From positions 32,150-96,149 of the forward strand of contig JBGSNQ010000036.1 of NCBI GenBank assembly GCA_041739525.1: a stretch of DNA of 64,000 nt, given 5' to 3'. This stretch comes from DATJGR01 sp041739525. GTDB taxonomy: Bacteria > Pseudomonadota > Gammaproteobacteria > Pseudomonadales > Azotimanducaceae. The notes beneath the pieces are model-generated. The model saw only the letters and a list, made by a program, of their open reading frames with translations. It was not told where the DNA came from and did not search any database. Of the stretch, positions 43,079 through 52,082 are shown piece after piece (positions within the stretch are counted from its first letter, which is position 1; every line of letters begins with the position of its first letter). A program made the translations under genes and the position numbers.

Positions 43079-44074
43079 ATGCGGGCCAATCGCGCACAGC
43101 ATCCTCGGCGCGAGCCTACTGTGTCGTTCGAGGCGCGTCTGGATACTCGACGCATGCTCGCTCGTCTGTTGCGTCGATTCGAACCGTTTGCCGCGTTGGA
43201 GTGGACCACGCTCTGCAGCGTGGCTCGGCACGCGCGGCTGTTACGCTTCGCGGCGCAACGCACACTGTCGCCGAATCGGCGCAAACACCACGGCAGCTGT
43301 TACCTCGTGAAGGGCGTGGTTCGGCGCCGCGATAGAAGCGGCATTGAACTGCAGATCGCCGATCAGGATGCGGCAGCGCGACACGCGTTGCTGGTCGCGG
43401 GCGACGGCACGTCGATAGAAACACTGGGAGTGGTCACCCTGTTGTGGATCGACGTCGATCCAGTCGCATTCATGTTCGGATCGGACACCGCGGGTTACGC
43501 GGTGGCGCGGCTCGATACGGCACCGGACGACCATTGGATGCACCGTTTTCTCGGTCCCGGGCTGGTCGAATTCCTCACACCGAGTGCGCTGCAGTCGGTG
43601 TTTCGAGCATTCGACCCTGTAGTACTCGCGGCCGGTGAAACAGTGGTGCGTGAAGGCGAACCGGCAGACATGTTCTACGTGCTGGCCAACGGCTCAGCCG
43701 AGGTGCGACGCGCCGAACGAAGGCTCGCGGCGCTGATGCCCGGCGATTCGTTCGGTGCCGATGCATTGGTGAGCGGACAGCGGCGGAATGCGAGCGTTGT
43801 CATGGCTTCGGACGGACGCGTTATGTGTCTGCAGGCCGAGACGTTTCGACGGCTGGTCAGTGAACGCCTCGTACGATGGGTCGATGCGGCGCCGGGCGCG
43901 CATGCCATAAACCTGTCGATGCGTGCGCGCGGTCCCGAGGGTTTGCGTGCATTGGCCGGCGAGTTGGATCTGGCGGCGACGTACGTGTTCGATGGTGCGG
44001 CTGAGGGCGATCGCGCGCTGGCGGCATTTCTCGCCGCGCAACGCGGGGTCAGGGCGTTCGCGCGTCGCAGGTAG
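43079..44074 (+). CDS. Cyclic-nucleotide-binding-domain protein with degenerate rhodanese tail
   Basis: 331 aa. A degenerate cNMP-like barrel fills residues 25-150 and a better one residues 165-265 (VVLAAGETVVREGEPADMFYV, PGDSFGADALV, ...RRNASVVMASDGRVMCL). No helix-turn-helix follows. The last 65 residues resemble the second half of a rhodanese domain: AINLSMRARGPEGLRALAG, then YVFDGAAEGDRALAAFLAAQ and RGVRAF. The usual active-site Cys loop and the first strand-helix unit are missing. The start may also be GTG 43121. It follows purD by 23 bases. Confidence 0.72.
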   Translation: MRANRAQHPRREPTVSFEARLDTRRMLARLLRRFEPFAALEWTTLCSVARHARLLRFAAQRTLSPNRRKHHGSCYLVKGVVRRRDRSGIELQIADQDAAARHALLVAGDGTSIETLGVVTLLWIDVDPVAFMFGSDTAGYAVARLDTAPDDHWMHRFLGPGLVEFLTPSALQSVFRAFDPVVLAAGETVVREGEPADMFYVLANGSAEVRRAERRLAALMPGDSFGADALVSGQRRNASVVMASDGRVMCLQAETFRRLVSERLVRWVDAAPGAHAINLSMRARGPEGLRALAGELDLAATYVFDGAAEGDRALAAFLAAQRGVRAFARRR

Positions 44075-44096
44075 AAGGCTCGTGAGCACCGTGGTG

Positions 44097-45575
44097 TCAG
44101 GCCGGAACGGTACGGTCCTTGGCCCACGCGCGCAGTGTTTGCACCGAATCGGCACGTAGTACCGACATCGGGTATGTGCGATTGATCGCGCCGAGTAGGT
44201 CTTCGGTGGTGACCACCGCCTGGTTCGATGCGGATAGATAGCGTGCAGAGACGATTGCCTCTTCGATCTCGGCACCCGTGAAACCGTCGCTCTGCTCGGC
44301 GAGCTGATCCAGGTCGAACCCGTTGGGATCCATTTCTCGTTTCGCGAGATGAATGCGGAAGATGTCTTTGCGCGTCGCGATGTCGGGCAGATCGACGAAG
44401 AAGATCTCGTCCATTCGGCCTTTTCGCACGAGTTCCGGTGGCAGCTCAGTAATGTCGTTGGAGGTAGCGACGATGAATACCTGGCGCTTGTTCTCGGCCA
44501 TCCAGGTCAGCATCGTAGCGAGCACTCGTTTCGAGGTAGCGTTATCTGACTCGCCGGTGGCAATTCCTTTCTCGATTTCATCGAGCCACAACACGCACGG
44601 CGCCATCAGTTCCGCCTGGCGAAGAGAGTTGCGCAGATTGCGTTCGGTCTCGCCGAAATACTTGTTGTAGAGCGTTCCGAAGTCGAGGCGCAGCAACGGC
44701 ACACCGAAAAGTCCTGCAACCGATTTAGCCGCGAGACTCTTTCCGCTGCCCTGCACGCCGAGCAGCAAAAGCCCCTTCGGTCGATCGGCACCGCCTTCTG
44801 GCTTAATGAATTCGTGCTGACGCAGACGCAACCAATTCTTCAGATTCGTGAGACCGGCCACGTTGGCGAACGACTGCGTATCGTATTCGTAGTGCAGCAC
44901 GCCTTCGGTATCGAGCAGTTCGAACTTCAGCTTGTTGATCTCGGGGATGTCCGAATCGCTGATTACGCCGTCGCCGAAGACTGCGCGGCGGATCAGTATC
45001 TGTGCGTCGGAGTGTGTAACGCCGCGCAGGTTCGCGATGAGCTTGTCGAGCGTCTTGCTGTCCGTCGTGACTTTGCGCCCCTTGTGCAGACGCGCCCACT
45101 CTTGTGCCTGTTTGCGCAGCATCGCCAGCAGTTCGTCGTCGCTTGGCAAGCGCAGATTGAACGTTGCCGTCAGGCGACCGAGTTCCTGCGGAATTGTCAA
45201 TGCGTGGCTGACCAGCACGAGCGTATTGCCGAGGCGCTCGTAATCGAGCGCGATGTCTTTGATGTAGCGGATCGTCTTCGGTTCGTTGGTCAGGTACGGA
45301 TGAATGTCGCACAGCGCGTAGAGCGCTGGACCCGGTGTCGCCCCGATGTGAATGAGTGCTTTGTTCGGATCGCACAGCGCGACGTCGGCGCTGCCGTCGC
45401 CAACCAGTTCACCCCGCCGCAAGCCGCGCGTTGCGGACCACTCGCTGAACGGCAGAGCGCGTTGCATGGCGAACTGCAGTAGCAATGCCAACACGCGGCG
45501 TTCGTCGGGCGATTCGATGACGACGATGGGAATTCTCGCATCGAGAATCAGGCCCAGATCTCTTGTGTCGCTCAC
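44097..45575 (-). CDS. AAA+ ATPase, Ycf46-like
   Basis: 492-aa protein. The N-terminal half has an old, inactive-looking AAA-like region (LDARIPIVVIESPDERRVLALLLQF). The C-terminal half is an active AAA module with Walker A GVQGSGKS, Walker B VLWLDEIEKG, sensor 1 ATSND and arginine-finger region RKGRMDEIFFV. This architecture is that of the Ycf46 family, encoded in chloroplasts and many bacteria and of unclear role, possibly in bicarbonate or stress responses. GTG start with GGAGG upstream. Divergent from the HIT gene. Confidence 0.88.
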   Translation of the reverse strand: MSDTRDLGLILDARIPIVVIESPDERRVLALLLQFAMQRALPFSEWSATRGLRRGELVGDGSADVALCDPNKALIHIGATPGPALYALCDIHPYLTNEPKTIRYIKDIALDYERLGNTLVLVSHALTIPQELGRLTATFNLRLPSDDELLAMLRKQAQEWARLHKGRKVTTDSKTLDKLIANLRGVTHSDAQILIRRAVFGDGVISDSDIPEINKLKFELLDTEGVLHYEYDTQSFANVAGLTNLKNWLRLRQHEFIKPEGGADRPKGLLLLGVQGSGKSLAAKSVAGLFGVPLLRLDFGTLYNKYFGETERNLRNSLRQAELMAPCVLWLDEIEKGIATGESDNATSKRVLATMLTWMAENKRQVFIVATSNDITELPPELVRKGRMDEIFFVDLPDIATRKDIFRIHLAKREMDPNGFDLDQLAEQSDGFTGAEIEEAIVSARYLSASNQAVVTTEDLLGAINRTYPMSVLRADSVQTLRAWAKDRTVPA

Positions 45576-45645
45576 GCACGCCTCCTTGCTTTCATGAGCT
45601 TTTCCGATCCGCTAGAGTGCCCCGAGCCCTGATTAAGGATAGCCA

Positions 45646-45990
45646 GTGAAGCCAGACTGTCTCTTCTGCAAGCTCGTTGCGCGGCAGCTGCCGAGCGAGA
45701 TCGTATATGAAGACGACGACGTGCTTGCGTTCAACGACATCAATCCGCAGGCGCCGACGCACGTGCTCATTATTCCAAAAGCACACGTCGCCACCGTGAA
45801 CGACGTAGCAGATGCCGATTCGGCGCTGTTTTCGACGTTGGTGGTTCGCGCACGCGCCATAGCGGTCCAGCTGGGAATCGCGACGCCGGGTTACCGGCTG
45901 TTGTTCAATTGCAACGCCGCTGGCGGCCAGACCGTGTATCACCTGCACCTGCATTTGCTGGGTGGCCGCCAATTGAAGGGGCTTGGTTGA
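45646..45990 (+). CDS. HIT-family nucleotide hydrolase (HinT type)
   Basis: 114-aa histidine-triad protein, a purine nucleoside phosphoramidase homologue. The triad HLHLHLL lies at the C-terminus, preceded by FNCNAAGGQTVY, and the N-terminal CLFCKLV provides two zinc-type Cys. DINPQAPTHVLIIPKAH is typical. GTG start at 45646 has AAGGA upstream. Its TGA overlaps the ATG of coq7 (TGATG). Confidence 0.92.
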   Translation: MKPDCLFCKLVARQLPSEIVYEDDDVLAFNDINPQAPTHVLIIPKAHVATVNDVADADSALFSTLVVRARAIAVQLGIATPGYRLLFNCNAAGGQTVYHLHLHLLGGRQLKGLG

Positions 45991-46625
45991 TGGCTGCGCC
46001 GTCGTTGCTCGATTTCGCGGTCATCGCCGCGGATCGCGTTTTGAGGACGCTCGCTGGACGTCATGTGCCCGAACGGGACTCACCGGCTGAATCGGTTCCC
46101 GGCGTGCAGCTCGAGGAATCGCAGCGCGCGCACGCTGCCGGATTGATGCGCGTGAATCATGCGGGCGAAGTGTGTGCGCAGGCGCTATACGAAGGGCAGG
46201 CATTGGTGGCGCGCGATGCGGGTGTTCGCGACGCGCTATTGGCGGCCGCGCGCGAAGAAGAAGATCACCTTGCCTGGTGTGGCGATCGATTGCGAGAGCT
46301 CGACAGCCGACCCAGCCTGTTGAATCCGCTGTGGTATGGCGTGTCGTTTGCGTTGGGCGCTGCAACCGGATTGATGGGCGATCGGATCAGTCTCGGGTTC
46401 GTTGCGGCAACGGAAGATCAGGTGTGCCGTCACCTCGATCGGCACATGAACGAGCTTCCGTCCGACGATGCACGCAGCCGCGCGATCGTGTCGCAGATGC
46501 GCGATGACGAAGCTCGCCACGGAACGGCCGCGCTGGAAGCAGGCGGCACCGCGTTCCCGCAACCGGTGAAGGACGCGATGACGCTCGTATCAGGCGTAAT
46601 GACCGCCACGGCCTATCGCGTCTAG
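45990..46625 (+). CDS. coq7: Demethoxyubiquinone hydroxylase
   Basis: 211-aa di-iron carboxylate monooxygenase of ubiquinone synthesis, hydroxylating the C6 position of the ring. The two halves of the ferritin-like iron site are visible: LMRVNHAGEV and EEEDHLAWC, then ATEDQVCRHLDRHM and RDDEARHG. The start is fixed by the one-base overlap with the HIT gene stop. Coq7/vfr/OsmC are also neighbours in Pseudomonas. Confidence 0.94.
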   Translation: MAAPSLLDFAVIAADRVLRTLAGRHVPERDSPAESVPGVQLEESQRAHAAGLMRVNHAGEVCAQALYEGQALVARDAGVRDALLAAAREEEDHLAWCGDRLRELDSRPSLLNPLWYGVSFALGAATGLMGDRISLGFVAATEDQVCRHLDRHMNELPSDDARSRAIVSQMRDDEARHGTAALEAGGTAFPQPVKDAMTLVSGVMTATAYRV

Positions 46626-46642
46626 CAATCGTTCGGCGATGC

Positions 46643-47068
46643 CTACTGCTCTTGTTCGACGATCTCGAAGTCGTGCGTGATCTCTACGCCACCTCGTTGC
46701 AGCATCAACGTGGCGGAGCAGTATTTCGTCGACGAAAGTTCGATCGCGCGCTCTACCTGTTTTGGTTTCAGATTGCGACCGGTCACGACGAAGTGAATGT
46801 GAATCGACGTGAACACTGCGGGGATGGTGGTGGCGCGCTCGGCGGTTAACTGCGTCACACAATCGGTGACGTCCTGGCGAGATTTCTTCAGGATGTCGAG
46901 CACGTCAATCGATGTACAGCCACCCAGTCCCATCAGTACCATCTCCATCGGCCGCGCACCGAGATTTTTCCCACCGTGATCTGGTGGTCCGTCGATGATC
47001 AGTGTGTGGCCGCTGTCCGACTTTGCAATGAACTGTCCGTCTTTCATCCATAAAACACTGGCTTTCAT
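46643..47068 (-). CDS. OsmC family protein (YhfA-like)
   Basis: 141 aa, OsmC/Ohr fold. The two redox cysteines are present (GGCTSIDV and TKYCSATL). OsmC proteins reduce organic peroxides with dihydrolipoamide or similar thiols; the YhfA subgroup has no proven substrate. It lies divergent from crp, an arrangement known from many gammaproteobacteria. The 155 bases between the two starts should hold both promoters. Confidence 0.9.
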   Translation of the reverse strand: MKASVLWMKDGQFIAKSDSGHTLIIDGPPDHGGKNLGARPMEMVLMGLGGCTSIDVLDILKKSRQDVTDCVTQLTAERATTIPAVFTSIHIHFVVTGRNLKPKQVERAIELSSTKYCSATLMLQRGGVEITHDFEIVEQEQ

Positions 47069-47223
47069 TGCAGTCTCGTCGAGTGATTCGTGACGGCCTA
47101 AGAGGATGCGATGTTAACTCTGACCGTTCGGTCCCCGAAACTGTGCCACTCGTCGTGCGAAGCTCGTCTACCTGTTCACGCCTGTGCCAGAGTTCAATTC
47201 GACAGGCACGTCACCAAGGAGCG

Positions 47224-47940
47224 ATGGAAATGCTTGCAGTGAAAAGTACTCAGCCAATGGGCGCAATGCCGAAGCGTCCCGTGGCAAAAGGGTATCAAAC
47301 GACGATGATGAACACGGACAGTTCTGAGAACAGTCACCTCGAGGCGTTTCTCGCCGCTGCGCACCGTCGCAAGTATCCGGCGAAGAGCACGCTGATTTAC
47401 GCCGGTGACAAATCCGATTCGATCTACTACATCATGAAGGGCTCGGTGACGGTGCTCGTCGAAGACGAGTCCGGTCGCGAGATCATCGTGGCATACCTCA
47501 ACAAGGGCGACTTCTTCGGCGAAATGCCGTTGTTCTTCGACGACGCCAGTTCGCGCTCTGCATGGGTAAAGGCGAAGACCGAGTGCGAAGTAGCCGAACT
47601 GTCGTATGCGAAGTTCAAGGAACTCGCCGAGAAGCACACCGAACTGTTGTATGGCGTCGGTCGCCAGATGGCAGAGCGGCTGCGCAAGACGACTCAGAAA
47701 GTCAGCGACCTCGCGTTCCTCGACGTCACCGGACGCGTTGCACGCACGCTGCTCGATCTGACCCGTCAACCCGATGCCATGACACACCCTGATGGCATGC
47801 AGATCAAAATCACGCGTCAGGAGATCGGCCGTATCGTCGGCTGCTCGCGCGAGATGGTTGGTCGCGTGTTGAAGACGCTGGTAGATCAAGGCCTCGTGTC
47901 GGTAAAGGGTAAGACGATGGTCGTGTACGGCACGCGCTGA
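47224..47940 (+). CDS. crp: cAMP-activated transcriptional regulator Crp (Vfr type)
   Basis: 238-aa global regulator. The cAMP pocket is conserved as FFGEMPLFF and SSRSAWVKAKTECEVAE, and the DNA-binding part (DVTGRVARTLLDL, KITRQEIGRIVGCSREMVGR) is nearly identical to E. coli CRP. The ATG at 47224 has AAGGAG seven bases upstream and gives an N-terminal extension of about 30 residues over E. coli; further upstream codons are not needed. An internal ATG pair near 47308 gives a Vfr-like length. A strong terminator follows. Confidence 0.95.
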   Translation: MEMLAVKSTQPMGAMPKRPVAKGYQTTMMNTDSSENSHLEAFLAAAHRRKYPAKSTLIYAGDKSDSIYYIMKGSVTVLVEDESGREIIVAYLNKGDFFGEMPLFFDDASSRSAWVKAKTECEVAELSYAKFKELAEKHTELLYGVGRQMAERLRKTTQKVSDLAFLDVTGRVARTLLDLTRQPDAMTHPDGMQIKITRQEIGRIVGCSREMVGRVLKTLVDQGLVSVKGKTMVVYGTR

Positions 47941-48034
47941 GTTCGAAACGGCGGAGATGGATTTCCGCCTGATCGTGCGGTCACCACGGACGCACGATGG
48001 ATGCCGCTTAAGGCCAGGATGGCCGAGGCATCCG

Positions 48035-48064
48035 AAAAAGCCCGCAATGCGGGCTTTTTCTTTT
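48035..48064. terminator. Intrinsic terminator after crp
   Basis: Stem AAAAAGCCCGC / GCGGGCTTTTT with a 3-base loop and T-rich continuation. Because both sides carry A- or T-runs, it can also stop the convergent kinase-like gene at 48075. Confidence 0.92.
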
Positions 48065-48074
48065 CGTAGATGCG

Positions 48075-48641
48075 TTACGGGTCCAGCAGCGCGACGATGC
48101 GGTTGGCTGCATCAGCGGGCGCGCACTGGCTCGTATCGATCTTCACCGCTGGCGTCGGCATTGTCCGGAACTGGAATGCGCCTTGCTCGCGCAGCCGACG
48201 ATATTCGGCGAGCGACGAGAGTTTGCCGATCTCGCGCCGGTCGGCGTTCTCGATGCGTGTTTCGATCGTTTCCTCCGGACACGTCAACTCGACAAAAACG
48301 ACTTCGCCGCCGAGTCGCTCGATGATGACGCACGCATGCGAGATGAACGAACTGCGGATTGCGGCCTGCGGTTTGAAGGTGAACACCAGCGACCGATTCG
48401 CGTGCACTGCCTCACGCAACACTTCGATCCACGCCCATTCGCGGATGCGCGTGAATGCGCGCATGCCGTGATCGAACACACCCTTCACCAGGTTCACTGC
48501 GAGATGGTCGGGGAACAGCCGAAATCCGGTCATCGAAGCCACTTCGCTTGCAATCGTCAGCTTGCCGGAAGCGGTGGGACCAAAGATGAAAACGACCTGC
48601 AAGTTTTCTGGCTCCTCGAATGCGCCTTCTGATACGGGCAT
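48075..48641 (-). CDS. P-loop NTPase, small-molecule-kinase-like
   Basis: 188-aa protein with Walker A FIFGPTASGKLTIA at residues 18-31, followed by FPDHLAVNLVKGVFDHG in the position of a substrate lid, and FVELTCPEETIETRIENADR resembling adenylate/shikimate kinase LID regions. Similar to chloramphenicol-phosphotransferase-like or shikimate-kinase-like AAA_33 proteins. The substrate is unknown. It stands alone between crp and a SRPBCC gene. Confidence 0.75.
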   Translation of the reverse strand: MPVSEGAFEEPENLQVVFIFGPTASGKLTIASEVASMTGFRLFPDHLAVNLVKGVFDHGMRAFTRIREWAWIEVLREAVHANRSLVFTFKPQAAIRSSFISHACVIIERLGGEVVFVELTCPEETIETRIENADRREIGKLSSLAEYRRLREQGAFQFRTMPTPAVKIDTSQCAPADAANRIVALLDP

Positions 48642-48723
48642 GACGCGATCAAATGGATTACGGCAGCGGCACCGCGAAATGCGGCGCTATCGTGCCGTCG
48701 GGTCGACGCAAACGCAACGTTTG

Positions 48724-49275
48724 CTAAGGCTTTGTCGGCAGGTCCGGAGTGCCCGTCTCGATGAAGCGTTGCAATCGCTGCAGTTGGTCCAGTTGCACGC
48801 CATCCACCGGCTCCGCGAGACCTTCGAGCCCTTCGGCTGAATAACCGCCGACCGCGTACTCGTACTGGAGCTTGGTTCCGCCGCTGTCCAACGGCGCGAG
48901 TGCGAACGTCATGCTGCCGTTGACCGCCATCGATTGAAGCGGCCCAAGTCCGCCGACCATTCGCAACACGGAATTGCGATCGACGAAGACAACTGTCATG
49001 TGTGCAACGCTACCGTCCTTCAGGCGCTCGCAAAAGCAACCGCCGGCGCGAGCGTCGATGGAGAAATTTGCGGCAAGGCCCGAATACGAGTGCTCAGGGT
49101 TCCACCATCGGCTTACGCCATCGGTCAGCGCTTCGAACACGCGTTGCGGTGGCGCAGCGATGTTCAAGGTGTGTTTCGAGATGAAACCCGCTGAGGACTT
49201 CGCAACGACTTCGGCTCTCATCGACGGCGACAGTGTGACGGCAAGCAGCATGAAGACGATCGTCGAGATACGCAT
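48724..49275 (-). CDS. Exported SRPBCC/START-like protein
   Basis: 183 aa. A signal peptide (ISTIVFMLLAVTLSPSMRA) precedes an AHSA1/SRPBCC fold (HTLNIAAPPQRVFEALTDG, WWNPEHSYSG, GGCFCERL). Members bind hydrophobic ligands; a secreted version is less common. Start at 49275 has the near-perfect ribosome site AAGGAGGT. The substrate is unknown. Confidence 0.82.
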   Translation of the reverse strand: MRISTIVFMLLAVTLSPSMRAEVVAKSSAGFISKHTLNIAAPPQRVFEALTDGVSRWWNPEHSYSGLAANFSIDARAGGCFCERLKDGSVAHMTVVFVDRNSVLRMVGGLGPLQSMAVNGSMTFALAPLDSGGTKLQYEYAVGGYSAEGLEGLAEPVDGVQLDQLQRLQRFIETGTPDLPTKP

Positions 49276-49429
49276 CGGACCTCCTTGAGCGAACACTGCG
49301 ATGGTCGCGTAGCCGTTTCTCCGCGTCAAAGCGTTCAGTGTCGCGGCATAGCCAGCTCGTTTCTTGCGTCCTTGAGCAGATCACCGGCTCGTGTGAAGCT
49401 GCGACGCGAACAGTCGACTGGATCGATCG

Positions 49430-50236
49430 ATGACTGATGAACGCGGCGCGGCTCCTTCACCCCAATACCCATGGAGTCGTGGTTGGGAGTGGATCAACAA
49501 AGGCGTCGAGATGTTCCTCGCGGCGCCATGGATCTGGATAGCGATGCTGATTTTGCAAATGGCCATCGGAATCGGCATCTCGATGATTCCGACCAATGGC
49601 GGGCCTTTGGGCTGGACGCTCGATCTGGTGTTGCAGATGGTGGGCTTCATCGTGGCGATTCTGTTCGACGCAGGTCTATTGCTAGGATGCCACGCAATGC
49701 GGCGCGGCGAATCGCTTCACGTCGGCACTCTGTTCTCGGCGTTCAGCCATCCTGCAGCGAGTAGCTTGATCAGGCTCGCTCTCATCGAGGTGATGGCGTT
49801 CATAGTCGTCGGCACCATTGCGACCATTCTGGTGACCATGTTGTTGATCGGAGGGAGTTCTGCCACCGCCGTCGACGCTGATGTGCTGCTTCAGAGCTTT
49901 CAAGGATCATTCTTTAGCGTGATGATCATATTGATGTTCGTGATCACGCTGATGCTGCTGTTCGCGATGGCGATGTGGATGGCTTCGCCGCTGGTGTTGT
50001 TTCGCGGCTACGCGCCAACACGCGCACTGGCGGAGAGTTTCAACGCGAACTTTCGCAATGTCCGCGCGCTGACCGTTTATGGTCTCGGAATGGTTGGTTT
50101 GGCATTGCTTGCAGCATTGCCTTTCATGCTGGGCTTTCTGATTTGGTTGCCGCTCACGACCACGACGCGCTATGCGGCATTTGTCGATCTCTTCGCAGAG
50201 CCGTCCGCGCCGACCCAAACGGTGCGCGCGCTTTAG
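49430..50236 (+). CDS. BPSS1780-type membrane protein
   Basis: 268-aa integral membrane protein with an N-terminal signature (WSRGWEWINKGVEMFLAAPWIW) and about five to six helices. It belongs to the BPSS1780 family of proteobacterial membrane proteins, with no known function. Its TAG shares two bases with the TAA of convergent trpC. No promoter is evident in the 154 bases upstream, which also contain the divergent SRPBCC start. Confidence 0.8.
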   Translation: MTDERGAAPSPQYPWSRGWEWINKGVEMFLAAPWIWIAMLILQMAIGIGISMIPTNGGPLGWTLDLVLQMVGFIVAILFDAGLLLGCHAMRRGESLHVGTLFSAFSHPAASSLIRLALIEVMAFIVVGTIATILVTMLLIGGSSATAVDADVLLQSFQGSFFSVMIILMFVITLMLLFAMAMWMASPLVLFRGYAPTRALAESFNANFRNVRALTVYGLGMVGLALLAALPFMLGFLIWLPLTTTTRYAAFVDLFAEPSAPTQTVRAL

Positions 50237-51036
50237 CGCGGGTCTTCGAAGAACAATCGCCGCAACGCGGCACCCGGATTGGGGTCGCGCATGAACGCTT
50301 CTCCTACCAGGAAGGCGTTCACATCGTGCGCGCGCAACTCGGCGACTTGCGACTGGTCGTGAATACCGCTCTCCGTCACCACAATGACGTCGTTGGGGAT
50401 CTCAGGTACCAAGTCGTAGGTCGTCGATAGTTTCGTTTCGAACGTGTGTAGATCGCGGTTGTTGATGCCGATGAGCATCGGTGACAGCTTCAGCGCGGTC
50501 TCGAGTTCCGATTTGTCGTGAACCTCGATCAAGGTGTCGAGTCCTAGTTCGGCCGCGCATGCGTAGCAATCCTGCAGAAGCCCGGGTTCCAGCGCCGCGA
50601 CGATCAGCAGGATGCAGTCCGCGCCGAGGTCGCGCGCTTCGAAGATCTGGTAGGTGTCGACGACGAAGTCCTTTCGAAGAACCGGTATTGGCGTGGCTGC
50701 GCGCGCGTCGACGAGATAACGATCGTGACCCTGGAAGAACGCCTCGTCGGTGAGTACCGAGAGACAGGCGGCGCCTGCATCTGCATAGCTTTGGGCAATC
50801 GCGACCGGATCGAAGTTCTTCCGAATGACGCCCTTCGACGGCGATGCCTTCTTCACTTCGGCGATCACCGCTGGATCGCCGGCCTGAATGCGAGCGCGGA
50901 TCGTTTTCGAAAATCCGCGCGCAAGGGGAGCGGTCCGAACGCGGTCGATCAGGGTCGGCAGCGGTGTTGCGCGACGACGTTGTGCAACTTCATCGCGCTT
51001 ATGCGCGAGGATCCGATCCAGAACCGTTCCGGTCAT
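50233..51036 (-). CDS. trpC: Indole-3-glycerol-phosphate synthase
   Basis: 267-aa TIM-barrel enzyme of tryptophan synthesis, without the fused TrpF found in Enterobacteria. Visible are ILAHKRDEVAQRR, VIAEVKKASPSKG, LRKDFVVDTYQI, GINNRDL and VTESGI. It overlaps trpD by four bases and converges with the membrane-protein gene. Confidence 0.95.
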   Translation of the reverse strand: MTGTVLDRILAHKRDEVAQRRRATPLPTLIDRVRTAPLARGFSKTIRARIQAGDPAVIAEVKKASPSKGVIRKNFDPVAIAQSYADAGAACLSVLTDEAFFQGHDRYLVDARAATPIPVLRKDFVVDTYQIFEARDLGADCILLIVAALEPGLLQDCYACAAELGLDTLIEVHDKSELETALKLSPMLIGINNRDLHTFETKLSTTYDLVPEIPNDVIVVTESGIHDQSQVAELRAHDVNAFLVGEAFMRDPNPGAALRRLFFEDPR

Positions 51037-52082
51037 TGCGTTTCGCCCATCATCACGGTGAGTCGCACGAGTTCGGCGAGCCGCTCCTTCGCGAGCCCGG
51101 CCGAGATCGCGTCCTGCGCCATTGTGACGCCGTTGGCGAGTGACGTGGCAACTCCGCTTACATATATTGCCGCGCCCGCGTTCAGCGCTACGATATGGGC
51201 CGCGGAGGACTCGGGTTCGCTCAACGCCTGGTTCACCAGTTCCAAGCTGGCACGCGGCGAATCGGCCACCAGTTGGTCGAGGGGCGCAACGTCGATTCCG
51301 AAATCCGCCGGCGCGATCCTAAATCGCGTGATACGTCCGCCCTTCAGTTCGACAACCTCGGATGGTCCCGCAATCGACAGCTCATCGAGGCCGTCGGCAT
51401 GCACCAGCATCACGTGGCGGCTGCCGAGTTGCTGCAATACCTGCGCGAGTATCTCCATACGTTCCGCGGCGAAGACGCCGATCACCTGATTGGGCGCGGA
51501 TGCAGGGTTAGTGAGTGGCGCCACGAGGTTGAAAATCGTGCGCGTGCCGAGTTCCTTGCGCGCCGCCGACGCGTGCTTCAGGGCGCGGTGATGGGCCGGC
51601 GCGAACATGAATCCAACGCCGGCGTCGCGGACGCATCGACCGATCTGTGCCGGGGTCAGATTCAGATTGACGCCGGCGGCTTCGAGAACGTCGGCGCTAC
51701 CGCTCTTACTCGTCATGCCGCGGTTGCCGTGTTTTGCCACATGTGCACCCGCCGCCGCAGCGACGAAAGCGGCGGCGGTAGAGATGTTGAACAGCTTCGA
51801 AGAGCCGCTGCCGCCGGTGCCGCACGTGTCGACGAGATACGCCGGCTCGACTGCGACCTTTTCCGACAACCCGCGCATCGCTTCCACTGCACCGGTGATT
51901 TCGTCGACCGTCTCGCCTTTGACCTTTAAACCCATCAACACAGCACCGATCTGCGCATCGGTTGCTGAACCCGTCATGATGGCTTCGAACAGTGCGCGTG
52001 ACTCGGCACGCGACAGATTCTGTCGCTCGCCGATCTGCGCGAGTCGCTGTTGAATTGCTTCATTTGCGCCCATCGCTGTCAC
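51033..52082 (-). CDS. trpD: Anthranilate phosphoribosyltransferase
   Basis: 349 aa. PRPP site VDTCGTGGSGSSKLFN followed by KHGNRGMTSKSGSAD and GFMFAPAHHRALKH. GTG start at 52082 overlaps the trpG TGA (GTGA); ATG nine bases later is an alternative. Middle gene of the trpGDC operon. Confidence 0.95.
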   Translation of the reverse strand: MTAMGANEAIQQRLAQIGERQNLSRAESRALFEAIMTGSATDAQIGAVLMGLKVKGETVDEITGAVEAMRGLSEKVAVEPAYLVDTCGTGGSGSSKLFNISTAAAFVAAAAGAHVAKHGNRGMTSKSGSADVLEAAGVNLNLTPAQIGRCVRDAGVGFMFAPAHHRALKHASAARKELGTRTIFNLVAPLTNPASAPNQVIGVFAAERMEILAQVLQQLGSRHVMLVHADGLDELSIAGPSEVVELKGGRITRFRIAPADFGIDVAPLDQLVADSPRASLELVNQALSEPESSAAHIVALNAGAAIYVSGVATSLANGVTMAQDAISAGLAKERLAELVRLTVMMGETQ

